DNA from: Vibrio sp. ES.051
Lineage (GTDB): Bacteria > Pseudomonadota > Gammaproteobacteria > Enterobacterales > Vibrionaceae
Length of the DNA: 64,000 nt
Reading direction: 5' to 3'
NCBI RefSeq assembly: GCF_002563795.1
Contig: NZ_PDJL01000006.1
Span: 1-64,000 of the forward strand
Notes under the pieces: generated by a model
Seen by the model: the letters and a program-made list of their open reading frames with translations, nothing else
Told to the model about the DNA's origin: nothing
Database searches by the model: none
Part shown: positions 50,757 to 60,604 of the stretch, in pieces
How positions within the stretch are numbered: the first letter of the stretch is position 1
Layout of the letters: every line of letters begins with the position of its first letter
Position numbers and translations under genes: made by a program

Positions 50757-51791
50757 ATGCAATACACCAAACTACCGCACTCATCACTCGAGATCAGTAA
50801 GATCTGCCTCGGCACCATGACTTTTGGTGAACAAAACACAGAAAAAGAAGCCTTCGAACAGCTCGACTTTGCTCTTGACCACGGCGTGAACTTTATTGAT
50901 ACCGCCGAGATGTATCCCGTCCCACCCAAGGCAGAAACCCAAGGTTTAACCGAGCAATACATCGGTAATTGGCTAACCAAATCGAGAAAACGAGAAAAAG
51001 TAGTCCTCGCAACGAAAGTCGCAGGCCCTCGCGGTGTTCCTCATATTCGCGACAATATGAGCCTGAACCGTCGCCACATCCATACTGCAATTGACGACAG
51101 CCTTCAGCGACTTCAGACTGATTATGTGGATTTGTACCAATTGCATTGGCCGCAACGCCAAACTAACTGCTTTGGACAACTAAATTACCCTTACCCCGAC
51201 AAACAAGAAGAAGTCACTCTGATAGAAACTCTTGAAGCACTAACAGAGCTCGTTAACGCAGGCAAGGTGCGCTATATCGGCGTCTCAAATGAAACCCCGT
51301 GGGGAGTGATGTCGTTGTTACGGCTGGCTGAGAAACATGACTTGCCGCGGATCGTTTCCATTCAAAACCCATACAGCTTGCTGAATCGCAGCTTTGAAGT
51401 GGGTCTGTCTGAAATCAGTCATTATGAAGGTGTACAGCTATTGGCTTATTCACCGTTAGCATTTGGTTGCTTAAGTGGTAAGTATCTAAATGGTGCAAAA
51501 CCAGAGGGCGCTCGATGCTCTAAATGGGAACGCTTTGCTCGCTACTTTACGCCACAAGGCGTTAAAGCCACCGAAGCGTACGTGAGTTTGGCTCGAGAGC
51601 ATGGTTTGGATCCAGCACAAATGGCGCTGGCATTTGTCAATCAACGTCCATTTGTCGCGTCCAATATCATCGGCGCCACCAACCTTGATCAGCTCAAAGC
51701 GAACATTGACAGTATTGATCTTCAACTTAGTGAAGCGCTACTCACTGAAATCCAAGCGATTGGCACTACCTACTCTAATCCTTGCCCATAA
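50757..51791 (+). CDS. tas: Aldo/keto reductase Tas
   Basis: A 344-residue NADPH-dependent TIM-barrel oxidoreductase. E. coli tas is known for suppressing a tyrosine auxotrophy under starvation; the natural substrate is unclear. The AKR signatures are present: catalytic Asp and Tyr in NFIDTAEMYP near residue 50, catalytic Lys in KVAGPRG, and GVSNETPWG. ATG 50757 has AAGGACGTGAC upstream; the open frame extends back 14 codons without a better start. The mutH-tas neighbourhood is as in E. coli. Confidence 0.92.
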   Translation: MQYTKLPHSSLEISKICLGTMTFGEQNTEKEAFEQLDFALDHGVNFIDTAEMYPVPPKAETQGLTEQYIGNWLTKSRKREKVVLATKVAGPRGVPHIRDNMSLNRRHIHTAIDDSLQRLQTDYVDLYQLHWPQRQTNCFGQLNYPYPDKQEEVTLIETLEALTELVNAGKVRYIGVSNETPWGVMSLLRLAEKHDLPRIVSIQNPYSLLNRSFEVGLSEISHYEGVQLLAYSPLAFGCLSGKYLNGAKPEGARCSKWERFARYFTPQGVKATEAYVSLAREHGLDPAQMALAFVNQRPFVASNIIGATNLDQLKANIDSIDLQLSEALLTEIQAIGTTYSNPCP

Positions 51792-51809
51792 GAACGACAA
51801 AGGCTGACG

Positions 51810-51829
51810 TAAAGGTCAGCCGATTTCTA
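51810..51829. terminator. hairpin between convergent tas and vpsR
   Basis: Stem GGCTGAC / GTCAGCC with a six-base loop. T runs are short on both sides (TTTGT on the minus strand), so termination may be weak. Confidence 0.5.
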
Positions 51830-51883
51830 AGGTTAAAGCATAACTGAATATTGTTCATATAGCATATTGCACGACTATGCTAT

Positions 51884-53218
51884 TTAAACCGTCTGCTCAG
51901 AAATTAAATTATGTTTATTCAATAGCCGATACATCGTTGCGCGCGAAACACCAAGCTCTTTTGCCGCATTTGACACTTGTCCAGAATGTGACTCCAAAAC
52001 AACTAATAGCGCATCACGTTCACTCTTTTCTCGGATGGCTTTCAAACTACGTTTCGCGTCATTTCGTTGTGGTAAATCTAGATGATGCGCTTCGATCATG
52101 ACGCTATCCGACATCAATACCGCACGTTTCACTTGATTCATCAACTCACGTACGTTACCCGGCCAGTCATAGCACGTCAGCGCCTTCAAGGCCTCCTCCG
52201 AGAAGCTCTTAGCTTGTGAGTTGTATTCTTTCGAAAACTCTTGTAAATAGTAACGCGCTAATAACGAAGTATCGCTAGCACGTTCTTTCAAGCTTGGAAC
52301 ATTAATGCGAAGAACGTTGATATAGTGATAAAGCTCTTCATTAAAATCACCATCAAGCAGCGCTTTTTCTATATTTGATGAGTTAGCAGCAAGGATACGA
52401 ACATTGACCATTTTCATACCATTTTTGGTTTCAATTGTGCCTTCTTGCAAAAACCTCAGTAGATTCATCTGCTGCTCTTTCGAGATGGCCAAAATGTCAT
52501 TGAACAGCACCGCCCCACCATCGGCTTGTTCAATGAGGCTTGGTCTCATGTCGTCTTCCGCTGACATTCCAAACACTTCAGTTTGGAAGCGCTGTTTATT
52601 TAAAGCTCGACAATTAATCGTCATAAATGGCTTGTGGGAACGCGAAGACACTTTATGAATAGCACGAGCCACCGTCTCTTTTCCTGCCCCACTTTCTCCA
52701 GAGATTAAGATGCTGACATCTGTTGGCCCAATGCGTTTTACTTGATCGCGTAGACGCTTCATCGGGATCGACTCACCAATCAACCCCATGTCTAAACTGT
52801 TACCAAAACTAGGCCAGACTTTTTTCTCCAGCTTAAGCATACCTAATTGGTGACCAATGGTGCTAAGGAGTTGGGCGTCAGGGATTGGCGCAGTAAAAAA
52901 GTCGATACAGAAGTTAACAATGAACTGGCAGATAGTGTCAGTGCCAAGTTGAGGCTCACGAATAAACGCTAACCAGCGCACATGTTTGTGAAAGCTCACT
53001 AAGTTCGCTAAGCCGTTTAAACTGAATTCATCATGACTGAGATCGACAATACCAATACATGGACCAATATATTCTAGCAGCGCATGCGCTTTGCGTAAGT
53101 CCCCCACTTGATGACACTTCCAGCCAACCTGTTCCAGTACTGATAACCAAGGCTCATCAGTACCGCCCACGACCACCAGAGATCCCGGGATGGAATCCAT
53201 CTTAAATTGCCCAGCCAT
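51884..53218 (-). CDS. vpsR: Biofilm transcription regulator VpsR
   Basis: VpsR is a c-di-GMP-binding activator of the vps exopolysaccharide and biofilm genes in V. cholerae. The product has 444 residues, the length of V. cholerae VpsR: an atypical receiver domain with Asp59 in IVDLSHDEF, an AAA+ domain with Walker A GESGAGKE at 174-181, and a C-terminal Fis-type helix-turn-helix (NAAKELGVSRATMYRLL). The GAFTGA loop of sigma-54 activators is absent; FGMSAEDDM stands in its place, in line with VpsR using sigma-70. ATG 53218 has AAGGGTGAGA upstream; the longer open frame to 53389 is not supported. Confidence 0.95.
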   Translation of the reverse strand: MAGQFKMDSIPGSLVVVGGTDEPWLSVLEQVGWKCHQVGDLRKAHALLEYIGPCIGIVDLSHDEFSLNGLANLVSFHKHVRWLAFIREPQLGTDTICQFIVNFCIDFFTAPIPDAQLLSTIGHQLGMLKLEKKVWPSFGNSLDMGLIGESIPMKRLRDQVKRIGPTDVSILISGESGAGKETVARAIHKVSSRSHKPFMTINCRALNKQRFQTEVFGMSAEDDMRPSLIEQADGGAVLFNDILAISKEQQMNLLRFLQEGTIETKNGMKMVNVRILAANSSNIEKALLDGDFNEELYHYINVLRINVPSLKERASDTSLLARYYLQEFSKEYNSQAKSFSEEALKALTCYDWPGNVRELMNQVKRAVLMSDSVMIEAHHLDLPQRNDAKRSLKAIREKSERDALLVVLESHSGQVSNAAKELGVSRATMYRLLNKHNLISEQTV

Positions 53219-53419
53219 TCTCTCACCCTTTTTCATTATTAATTGAAATTTTGCGTCACAACCCCACCTTTGCGAACGGGTAACATTATCGAGACTAAAA
53301 TCATTCAAGTCTGTCTCAGTATTAAGACTAGCAATGGATTGAGATTTGGCGAATACTGATTTGCATATCCTTTTAAAAACCAAGCGCAACTATTTGAATT
53401 TATTTAACGAAAAGACATA

Positions 53420-53444
53420 AAAAAACCACCCGAAGGTGGTTTTT
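53420..53444 (-). terminator. intrinsic terminator after lysS
   Basis: Stem AAAACCACC / GGTGGTTTT with a CGAA/TTCG loop; on the minus strand it is followed by seven T residues, 16 nt past the lysS stop. Confidence 0.9.
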
Positions 53445-53459
53445 AAACACTTGAGCAAA

Positions 53460-54977
53460 TTACGCTTGTGGGCGCATTGCAGGGAATAGGATCACGTCAC
53501 GAATTGTGTGCGTATTTGTCAGTAGCATAACCAAACGGTCAATACCGATACCTTGACCTGCTGTTGGCGGTAGGCCGTGCTCTAACGCAGTAATGTAGTC
53601 TGCATCATAGAACATGGCTTCATCATCACCAGATTCTTTAGCTTCAACTTGTGCTTTAAAGCGCGCATCTTGGTCTTCTGCATCGTTCAGCTCTGAGAAG
53701 CCATTCGCTACTTCACGACCACCAATAAAGAACTCAAAACGATCGGTGAAGAATGGGTTGTCATCACTACGACGAGCCAATGGAGAAATGTCCGCAGGGT
53801 AACCAGTGATGAACGTTGGCTGCATGAGTTTAGGCTCTGCAGTTTCACCGAAGATCTCTTCTAGCAACTGACCACATGTCCAGAAATCTTCGACTTCAAC
53901 ATGCACTGACTTCGCGATAGAAACCATCAGTTCGCGGTTTTGTAGATCGTCTTCTGTTAACGCTTGGATTTGGGCGTGGTCTGGGTTGAATTTTTTGATC
54001 GCTTCAAACATGCTCATGCGAGCGTACTGACCACCAAATTCAACCGTTTCATCACCATAAGGCATTGAAGTAGAGCCTAAAACTTCTCGTGCAACCGTAC
54101 TTAATAACTCTTCAGTAAGATCCATTAGATCTTTATAATCCGCGTACGCCATGTAGAACTCCATCATCGTGAACTCTGGATTATGACGAGGAGAGAGACC
54201 TTCATTACGGAAGTTACGGTTGATTTCGAATACGCGATCAAAACCACCCACAATTAGACGCTTCAGGTAAAGTTCAGGTGCAACACGTAAGTACATTGGC
54301 ATATCTAGTGCGTTGTGATGCGTAATGAATGGACGTGCCGTCGCACCGCCAGGAATAACGTGCATCATTGGCGTTTCAACTTCCATGAACTCTTTAGAGA
54401 TCATGAAATTACGAATAGAAGACATCACTTTAGAACGTATAATAAATGCTTGACGAGAGTCTTCGTTCACGATCAGGTCAACGTAACGCTGACGGTAACG
54501 CATTTCTTGATCAGTAAGGCCGTGGAACTTCTCTGGTAGTGGACGAAGTGCTTTGGTTAGCAACTCGTACTCTTCCATGTTCACGTATAGGTCACCTTTG
54601 CCCGATTTGTGTAGCACACCTCTGACACCGATGATGTCACCGATATCAAGACCTTGATACTTTTCTTTTAGTTCTTTCTGTACGTCTTTTGCAGCGTACG
54701 CCTGAATGCGACCAGAAGTTTCTTGAATAACTAAGAAGGGACCACGCTTAGCCATAATGCGGCCAGCCACTGCCACAACGTGGTTCAACTCTTCTAGTTC
54801 TTGCTTCGTCTTTTCACCGAACTCTTTTTGAAGGTCGCCCGCTAGCGCGTCACGACGGAAGTCGTTTGGATGGCCGTTTGCTTTGCAGCTCTTTCGGATT
54901 TCATCCAGTTTAGCGCGGCGCTCAGCAATCAGCTTGTTTTCTTCTTGTACAGTTTCGTTTTGAACAGCATCAGTCAT
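53460..54977 (-). CDS. lysS: Lysyl-tRNA synthetase (class II)
   Basis: LysRS charges tRNA-Lys. The 505-residue product has an N-terminal OB-fold anticodon-binding domain (about 60-170) and a class II catalytic domain with motif 1 ([20 protein letters not shown]), motif 2 ([20 protein letters not shown]) and motif 3 ([11 protein letters not shown]). It follows prfB by 34 nt; the prfB-lysS operon is conserved. Confidence 0.98.
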   Translation of the reverse strand: MTDAVQNETVQEENKLIAERRAKLDEIRKSCKANGHPNDFRRDALAGDLQKEFGEKTKQELEELNHVVAVAGRIMAKRGPFLVIQETSGRIQAYAAKDVQKELKEKYQGLDIGDIIGVRGVLHKSGKGDLYVNMEEYELLTKALRPLPEKFHGLTDQEMRYRQRYVDLIVNEDSRQAFIIRSKVMSSIRNFMISKEFMEVETPMMHVIPGGATARPFITHHNALDMPMYLRVAPELYLKRLIVGGFDRVFEINRNFRNEGLSPRHNPEFTMMEFYMAYADYKDLMDLTEELLSTVAREVLGSTSMPYGDETVEFGGQYARMSMFEAIKKFNPDHAQIQALTEDDLQNRELMVSIAKSVHVEVEDFWTCGQLLEEIFGETAEPKLMQPTFITGYPADISPLARRSDDNPFFTDRFEFFIGGREVANGFSELNDAEDQDARFKAQVEAKESGDDEAMFYDADYITALEHGLPPTAGQGIGIDRLVMLLTNTHTIRDVILFPAMRPQA

Positions 54978-55011
54978 TTTTCAATGTATCCTGTTTGTGT
55001 CGGTGAAAAGC

Positions 55012-56110
55012 TTATAGGCCTGATTTCAGGCTAGCTTCAATAAATTTGTCCAGATCGCCATCAAGGACCGCTTGGGTGTTACGGTTTTCAACCCCCGTAC
55101 GGAGATCTTTAATGCGTGAGTCATCCAATACGTAAGAACGGATCTGGCTACCCCAGCCAATGTCAGACTTGGCGTCTTCATTAGCTTGTTTTTCCGCGTT
55201 TTGCTTTTGTAACTCAAGCTCAAATAGCTTTGCTCGAAGCTGTTTCATTGCCTGATCTTTGTTCTTATGTTGAGAACGGTCATTTTGACACTGCACTACC
55301 GTGTTCGTTGGTACGTGTGTAATACGAACCGCAGATTCGGTAGTGTTAACGTGCTGACCACCTGCGCCTGACGCACGGTAAACGTCAATACGTAGGTCTG
55401 AAGGATTAATGTCGATAGCGATGTTTTCATCAACCTCTGGGTAGATAAACGCAGACGCAAATGAAGTATGGCGACGGCCGCCTGAATCGAATGGCGATTT
55501 ACGTACCAGACGATGAACGCCCGTTTCTGTGCGTAACCAACCGTAGGCGTACTCACCGGAGATACGAACCGTTGCAGACTTAAGGCCCGCAACCTCGCCT
55601 TCAGAGACTTCTATCACTTCCGCTTTAAAGCCTTTCGCTTCAGCCCAACGTAAGTACATACGCAGTAACATATTGGTCCAATCTTGCGCTTCTGTACCAC
55701 CCGATCCAGCTTGTAAGTCAATGTAGCAATCGGAGCTGTCGTGATCACCAGAGAACATACGGCGGAATTCAAGCAGTTCGAGCTTTTCTTCTAGATCTGC
55801 AAGTTCTGGTTCGATTTCGTCAAATGTTTCTTGGTCTTCTTCTTCTACAGCCAGTTCCAGAAGACCTTCTACATCGTCTACCCCTTGCTCTAGTTGAACA
55901 ATAGTTTCAACAATCGCTTCTAGGGATGCACGCTCTTTACCCAGCGCTTGCGCACGCTCAGGTTCATTCCATACATCTGGTTGCTCAAGTTCTGCGTTGA
56001 CTTCTTCTAGACGCTCTTTCTTTGCGTCATAGTCAAAGGTACCCCCTCAGGACATTTGTGCGCTGAGACACGTCCTGCAGACGGTTTTTAATTGGATTGA
56101 TTTCAAACAT
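55012..56110 (-). CDS. prfB: Peptide chain release factor 2, with programmed +1 frameshift
   Basis: RF2 ends translation at UGA and UAA. Translation starts at ATG 56110 ([10 protein letters not shown]) and meets an in-frame TGA at 56033-56035 as codon 26; a +1 shift at CTT-T continues as DYDAKKERL into the long frame that ends at 55012, giving 365 residues. The shift site AGGGGGTACCTTTGAC includes the internal Shine-Dalgarno-like AGGGGG. The SPF codon-recognition motif (KSPFDSGG) and GGQ ([10 protein letters not shown]) are present; Ala precedes SGAGGQ, as in most bacteria, where E. coli K-12 has Thr. Low RF2 raises frameshifting, an autoregulatory loop. Confidence 0.97.
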
Positions 56111-56283
56111 GCTTACTCAACATTTTAGAATAGAATTTAACCGAGAAATTCTACTGAAAAATGTGACCGAGATACAGAAAAATTTCAGGCGAGAAACCAG
56201 ATTGTCATTAGGGAGAGCGCGGTCATTAAATTTTATCCCCCTCTAGGGGCAATCGTACTCTATACCCCATGGACTTCTAGGCG

Positions 56284-58023
56284 CTACTTCGCTTCGACAT
56301 GATCAATCATCAATTGCAATGATTGATTACCACGAAATTCATTCACATCCAATTTGTAAGCTAAACGGACGGTTTTAACCGATGCATCTGGCCAACGGCG
56401 TAAATCAACGTTAAACGCAATACCGTCAATCGTTACGTTAGTTGGGTATCCTTTATGCAGCGGCTCAAGCATCAGTTTAAGGTGTTTTTCGCCCACGAGT
56501 TTTTGGTGCAATACTTTAAACTCACCATCAAAGACTGGCTCGGGAAAAGCTTGACCAAATGGACCACCAGAACGCAGTTGCTCTGCAACATGCATCGAGA
56601 ACTCTTCTGGCTTAAGTTCACCATCAGAGAAAATCACCCCCTTTAATGCCGCTTCATCCAGCTCTTTTTTCACCACTTCATCAAACAAACGGCTAAAACG
56701 CTCAAAGTCTTGTTCTTTGATGGTTAATCCGGCCGCCATTGCATGGCCACCAAACTTGATGATCAAGCCTGGATTTTGAGTATCGATGTAATCCAATGCG
56801 TCACGCATGTGCAGGCCAATCACCGAACGGCACGACCCTTTAATAAGGCCTTCTCCGCCATCAGCAAATGCAATCACTGGACGATAAAATTTGTCTTTGA
56901 TACGTGATGCTAAAATACCAATCACACCTTGGTGCCAATCACGCTGGAACAAGGCTAAGCCGTAAGGCAATTCACTATGCTCTCCAAACTGAAGGCGCTC
57001 ACAAAATGCCATGGCTTCTTGTTTCATGCCCTCTTCAATCTCTTTACGCGTTTGGTTGAGGCCATCAAGTTCGCTTGCCATGCGACGGGCGGCGTGGATG
57101 TTATTACACATCAGCAACTCAACACCAAATGACATATCATCCAAACGACCAGCGGCATTGATGCGCGGACCTAGCGCAAAGCCAAAATCCGCCGCTACTA
57201 ATCGGCGAGCATCGCGCTTCGCCACTTCAATCAGCGCTTGAATACCTGGGCGAGCTTGACCCGCACGGATACGTTGCAAACCTTGATGAACTAAAATGCG
57301 ATTGTTCTCATCAAGAGGTACAACGTCAGCAACGGTGCCCAGCGCCACCAAATCAATCAGCTCCATCAGTTTTGGCTCTTGCATGCCTTGCTCAGTAAAC
57401 CAATTCTGTTTGCGCATATGAACACACAGCGCCATCATCAGGTAAAACGCCACACCGACTCCTGCCAATGCTTTGGATGGGAAGGCACAACTCTCTAGGT
57501 TCGGGTTCACCATCGCATCGACATTCGGCAGCACTTGCCCCGGTAAATGGTGATCAGTCACGAGCACGGTAATACCGTTTTCTTTGGCGTAGCGAACCCC
57601 TTCGATTGACGAGACACCGTTATCTACCGTCATGATCATCTCTGCGCCAAGCTCTAATGCTTGATCAACGACTTCTGGGCTTAACCCATAGCCGTCTTCA
57701 AAACGATTCGGTACTAAGTAGTCCACATTGTGACTACCAAGCATACGCAGCGCGAGCACCGACAATGCAGAGCTTGTCGCGCCATCAGCATCAAAATCAC
57801 CGACAACGATGATGCGTTTTTGTTCTTGTATTGCCTGAAACAAAAGCTCGACAGCTTGCTCAATTCCCCCGAGCTTTTGGTAAGAATGCAAACCACGGGC
57901 TGACGTTTCTAGCTGCGCAGGATCCGTAATCCCACGGTTGATGTAGATACGCTTCAGAAGGGGAGAAATCGAATCAGGAAGAAGGGAAAGATCGGGTTCA
58001 GGACGTCGTTGAATTTCTATCAT
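56284..58023 (-). CDS. recJ: Single-stranded-DNA-specific exonuclease RecJ
   Basis: RecJ degrades ssDNA 5' to 3' in RecF-pathway recombination, mismatch repair and base excision repair. The 579-residue product has the DHH phosphoesterase motifs VVGDFDADGATS near residue 78, VTDHHLPG near 158 and the DHHA1 motif GGHAMAAG near 425. Its start is 44 nt after dsbC; the same dsbC-recJ-prfB-lysS order is found in E. coli. Confidence 0.97.
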   Translation of the reverse strand: MIEIQRRPEPDLSLLPDSISPLLKRIYINRGITDPAQLETSARGLHSYQKLGGIEQAVELLFQAIQEQKRIIVVGDFDADGATSSALSVLALRMLGSHNVDYLVPNRFEDGYGLSPEVVDQALELGAEMIMTVDNGVSSIEGVRYAKENGITVLVTDHHLPGQVLPNVDAMVNPNLESCAFPSKALAGVGVAFYLMMALCVHMRKQNWFTEQGMQEPKLMELIDLVALGTVADVVPLDENNRILVHQGLQRIRAGQARPGIQALIEVAKRDARRLVAADFGFALGPRINAAGRLDDMSFGVELLMCNNIHAARRMASELDGLNQTRKEIEEGMKQEAMAFCERLQFGEHSELPYGLALFQRDWHQGVIGILASRIKDKFYRPVIAFADGGEGLIKGSCRSVIGLHMRDALDYIDTQNPGLIIKFGGHAMAAGLTIKEQDFERFSRLFDEVVKKELDEAALKGVIFSDGELKPEEFSMHVAEQLRSGGPFGQAFPEPVFDGEFKVLHQKLVGEKHLKLMLEPLHKGYPTNVTIDGIAFNVDLRRWPDASVKTVRLAYKLDVNEFRGNQSLQLMIDHVEAK

Positions 58024-58025
58024 GT

Positions 58026-58050
58026 TTGAAAAAGCCGACGACTCCGCCGG
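58026..58050 (-). terminator. possible attenuator between dsbC and recJ
   Basis: On the minus strand a GAGCCG / CGGCTT hairpin is followed by TTTTTC right before the recJ start. The stem is short, so at most it lowers readthrough from dsbC into recJ. Confidence 0.4.
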
Positions 58051-58067
58051 CTCTACTCCTTAAAGGA

Positions 58068-58856
58068 TTATTGTTGCTCTAAACGTTTGTACAATTCTGC
58101 TGGTGGGAGGTAACCTCCGATCATTTCGCCATTTGGTAGAAAAATAGCAGGCGTACCTGAAATCCCCAATTGACGACCAACGTTGTAATGCGCTTGGACC
58201 GTTTCTTTACACTGTTTTAGATCTTTCTCAGGGCTGTCGAAAGTACGGTTCACTTTGGCGTTATGCATTGCAGAGTTTGGATCCTCAGCACACCAGATTG
58301 TTGCCATTTGCTCTGCCACCGGACCGGTTGCACCTTGACGAGGGTATGCCATGTAACGCACCGTAATACCTAAGTCGTTATAACCTTGCATTTGGCTGTG
58401 CAGACGAACGCAATAGCCGCAGGTAATATCAGTAAATACGGTCACAACGTATTTTTCTTTATCCGCTTTGTACTCAATCATGCTGTCTGAAAACTGAGCG
58501 ATTTTCTCAGCATTAAGTGGGGCTTGACGCTCTGCGATAACGTCTTTATAGCTGCCATCATCACTGACTGCGTACAGCGTGCCCGCGATAAAGTGATTCC
58601 CATCATTGGAAGCAAACAGTACCCCTCCGTTGGTTTGGATTTCTAACAAACCTGCCACATCGGATGGTTGAATATCTACAATTGATAGACCAAGCTTTGA
58701 AAACTTTGTTTTTAAAGCGGCTTCATCAAAATTGTTTTGTACGGCCGGTGCAACTTGCTGTGCAGAGGGCTCCGTTTTAGCCTGACTTTCTTCAGCACCA
58801 CAAGCGGTCACAAAAAAGGGTAAAGTCAGCAGAGTTAATCGGCGTAATACGCTCAT
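58068..58856 (-). CDS. dsbC: Thiol:disulfide isomerase DsbC
   Basis: DsbC reshuffles wrong disulfides in the periplasm and is kept reduced by DsbD. The 262-residue product has an N-terminal dimerisation domain and a thioredoxin domain with the active site CGYC (ITCGYCVRLHSQM) and a cis-Pro loop (SGTPAIFLP). Unlike E. coli DsbC, the signal peptide ends FFVTAC, a lipobox-like sequence placing Cys19 at the cleavage site, followed by a Glu-, Ser- and Gln-rich linker. ATG 58856 is well spaced from AAGG; a GTG at 58865 would add three residues. Confidence 0.94.
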   Translation of the reverse strand: MSVLRRLTLLTLPFFVTACGAEESQAKTEPSAQQVAPAVQNNFDEAALKTKFSKLGLSIVDIQPSDVAGLLEIQTNGGVLFASNDGNHFIAGTLYAVSDDGSYKDVIAERQAPLNAEKIAQFSDSMIEYKADKEKYVVTVFTDITCGYCVRLHSQMQGYNDLGITVRYMAYPRQGATGPVAEQMATIWCAEDPNSAMHNAKVNRTFDSPEKDLKQCKETVQAHYNVGRQLGISGTPAIFLPNGEMIGGYLPPAELYKRLEQQ

Positions 58857-58915
58857 TAAATTCACCTTAATATAAAATCGTTTTCCAAGCAGACATGGAT
58901 GAACCCAACCATTGG

Positions 58916-59833
58916 TTATGCTCTTGGATGGTGTTGACTGTGGATCTGCTTTAATCGCTCAGTCGCCACGTGAGTATAAATTTGCGTGGTCGATAAGTCA
59001 CTATGTCCCAACAGCATCTGTACGACCCTGAGATCTGCGCCATAGTTCAATAAATGCGTGGCGAATGCATGACGCAGGACGTGCGGCGACAGTTGTTCGG
59101 TATCAATCCCTGCCACCAAAGCATAGTACTTAATACGATGCCAAAACGTCTGACGAGTCATTTGTCGGGCCCGTTTACTCGGAAAAACGACATCGGATGA
59201 TGTATCCCGCAGTAACGCGGGACGCCCTTGCTGGATAAACGTTTCTATCCAATCTACTGCGCTTTCTCCCATTGGTACCAAACGCTCTTTGCCGCCTTTA
59301 CCTGTTACACGCACAACCCCCTGTCGCAAGCTGATGTTTTCCATCGTTAAGCTCACCAATTCAGTCACACGTAACCCTGTCGCATACAGCAACTCAAGCA
59401 TGGCTTTATCACGTAGTTCTACGGGATCATTCGGGTCTGGTGCTTCCAACAACGCATCGACCTGCTCTTCACTGATATCTTTGGGTAAGCGTTGCGGCAA
59501 TTTCGGGCTGACCAACAACGCACTTGGATCATCGGCACGGACTTTTTCACGATGTAAGTACTGAAACAAGCGACGAATCGCGGATAACATCCGCGCTCGC
59601 GAAGTCTGCTTGTAATCCAAATCAACGAGATAGGTTTGGTATTCTTGTAGACCAGACAAACTGATGAAATCAAAACGGTAACGCTGCTGCTCCATCCACA
59701 CGAGTAATTTCATCAAATCATTACGGTATGAAGCCAGTGTGTTCTCAGACAGGCCACGCTCCATCCACATCGCATCTAAGAATTGTTCAACAAGCGTAAA
59801 ATCTTGTTGATTGACAGGCTGTTGTGCCGTCAT
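58916..59833 (-). CDS. xerD: Tyrosine recombinase XerD
   Basis: XerD, with XerC, resolves chromosome dimers at dif under FtsK control; in vibrios it is also used by integrating phages. The 305-residue product has the N-terminal SAM-like domain and all catalytic residues: Arg155 (ATGLRVTEL), Lys179, His251 and Arg254 (LSPHVLRHAFATH), His277 (LLGHSDLSTTQ) and the nucleophile Tyr286. The xerD-dsbC-recJ order is conserved in gammaproteobacteria, which separates it from XerC. Confidence 0.97.
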   Translation of the reverse strand: MTAQQPVNQQDFTLVEQFLDAMWMERGLSENTLASYRNDLMKLLVWMEQQRYRFDFISLSGLQEYQTYLVDLDYKQTSRARMLSAIRRLFQYLHREKVRADDPSALLVSPKLPQRLPKDISEEQVDALLEAPDPNDPVELRDKAMLELLYATGLRVTELVSLTMENISLRQGVVRVTGKGGKERLVPMGESAVDWIETFIQQGRPALLRDTSSDVVFPSKRARQMTRQTFWHRIKYYALVAGIDTEQLSPHVLRHAFATHLLNYGADLRVVQMLLGHSDLSTTQIYTHVATERLKQIHSQHHPRA

Positions 59834-59999
59834 TCCCGCTTCCTTCTCTGTTTATATTTACAGTAGTGAGGGTAAGACACCGCCACCTTGAATGCTATAA
59901 AAAATTAGTATCAAGGGGTAATCTCACAATATTCGCTGCATTCATGATCAGTTTAAGGTTAAAATCCTCTATAACAGCAACACAAAAACGACGAATATC

Positions 60000-60518
60000 A
60001 TGAAAATCGGACTCTTTTACGGCTCAACGACCTGCTACACCGAAATGGCAGCAGAGAAAATTCGTACCCTTATTGGTGAAGACCTTGTCGACATTCACAA
60101 TGTGAAAGAGACACCGCTGTCACTGATGGCTGACTACGATTTATTACTACTTGGCATTTCCACTTGGGATTTCGGTGAACTTCAAGAAGACTGGAGTGCA
60201 ATTTGGCAAGACATCGCAACCACACCATTAAAAGGCAAAGTGGTAGCGCTGTTTGGGCTTGGTGACCAAGAAGGTTATGGCGAGTGGTACCTAGACGCGA
60301 TGGGATTGCTCCACGATGAACTGCAAGCAACAGGGGCAACATTTATCGGTTACTGGCCGAATGAAGGCTATGAATTTGAAGCGTCTAAAGCGCTAACCGA
60401 GGACGATAGCATGTTTGTTGGCCTAGCGTTAGACGAAGACTCACAATACGAATTCAGTGATGAGCGTATTGAAAAGTGGTGCGAACAAATACTGGTAGAG
60501 TTCCACGATACACTTTAA
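60000..60518 (+). CDS. fldB: Flavodoxin FldB
   Basis: A 172-residue FMN-binding electron carrier. The N-terminal phosphate loop is GSTTCYTE (residues 8-15) and the FMN ring contacts [14 protein letters not shown] and [13 protein letters not shown] are intact. FldB is reported as SoxRS-induced in E. coli. The adjacency to xerD, on the opposite strand, is as in E. coli (fldB-xerD), supporting FldB over FldA. Confidence 0.93.
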   Translation: MKIGLFYGSTTCYTEMAAEKIRTLIGEDLVDIHNVKETPLSLMADYDLLLLGISTWDFGELQEDWSAIWQDIATTPLKGKVVALFGLGDQEGYGEWYLDAMGLLHDELQATGATFIGYWPNEGYEFEASKALTEDDSMFVGLALDEDSQYEFSDERIEKWCEQILVEFHDTL

Positions 60519-60550
60519 ACCCGCTTCGCCAAACGCAGTCATAAAAGCTA

Positions 60551-60583
60551 AAAAGCCCGATGAATCACTTCATCGGGCTTTTT
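60551..60583. terminator. bidirectional terminator between fldB and brnQ
   Basis: Long stem AAAAGCCCGATGAA / TTCATCGGGCTTTT with a tiny loop; T runs on both strands between convergent genes. Confidence 0.92.
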
Positions 60584-60604
60584 GATATTGATTCTTTCGC
60601 TCGC

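Noticed and set aside
53219..53389. 57-residue N-terminal extension of VpsR
   Set aside because: Starting at 53218 gives the known 444-residue length, with a good ribosome-binding site.
55012..55758. prfB as a 248-residue gene starting at an internal Met
   Set aside because: The first 117 residues are encoded upstream through the programmed frameshift.
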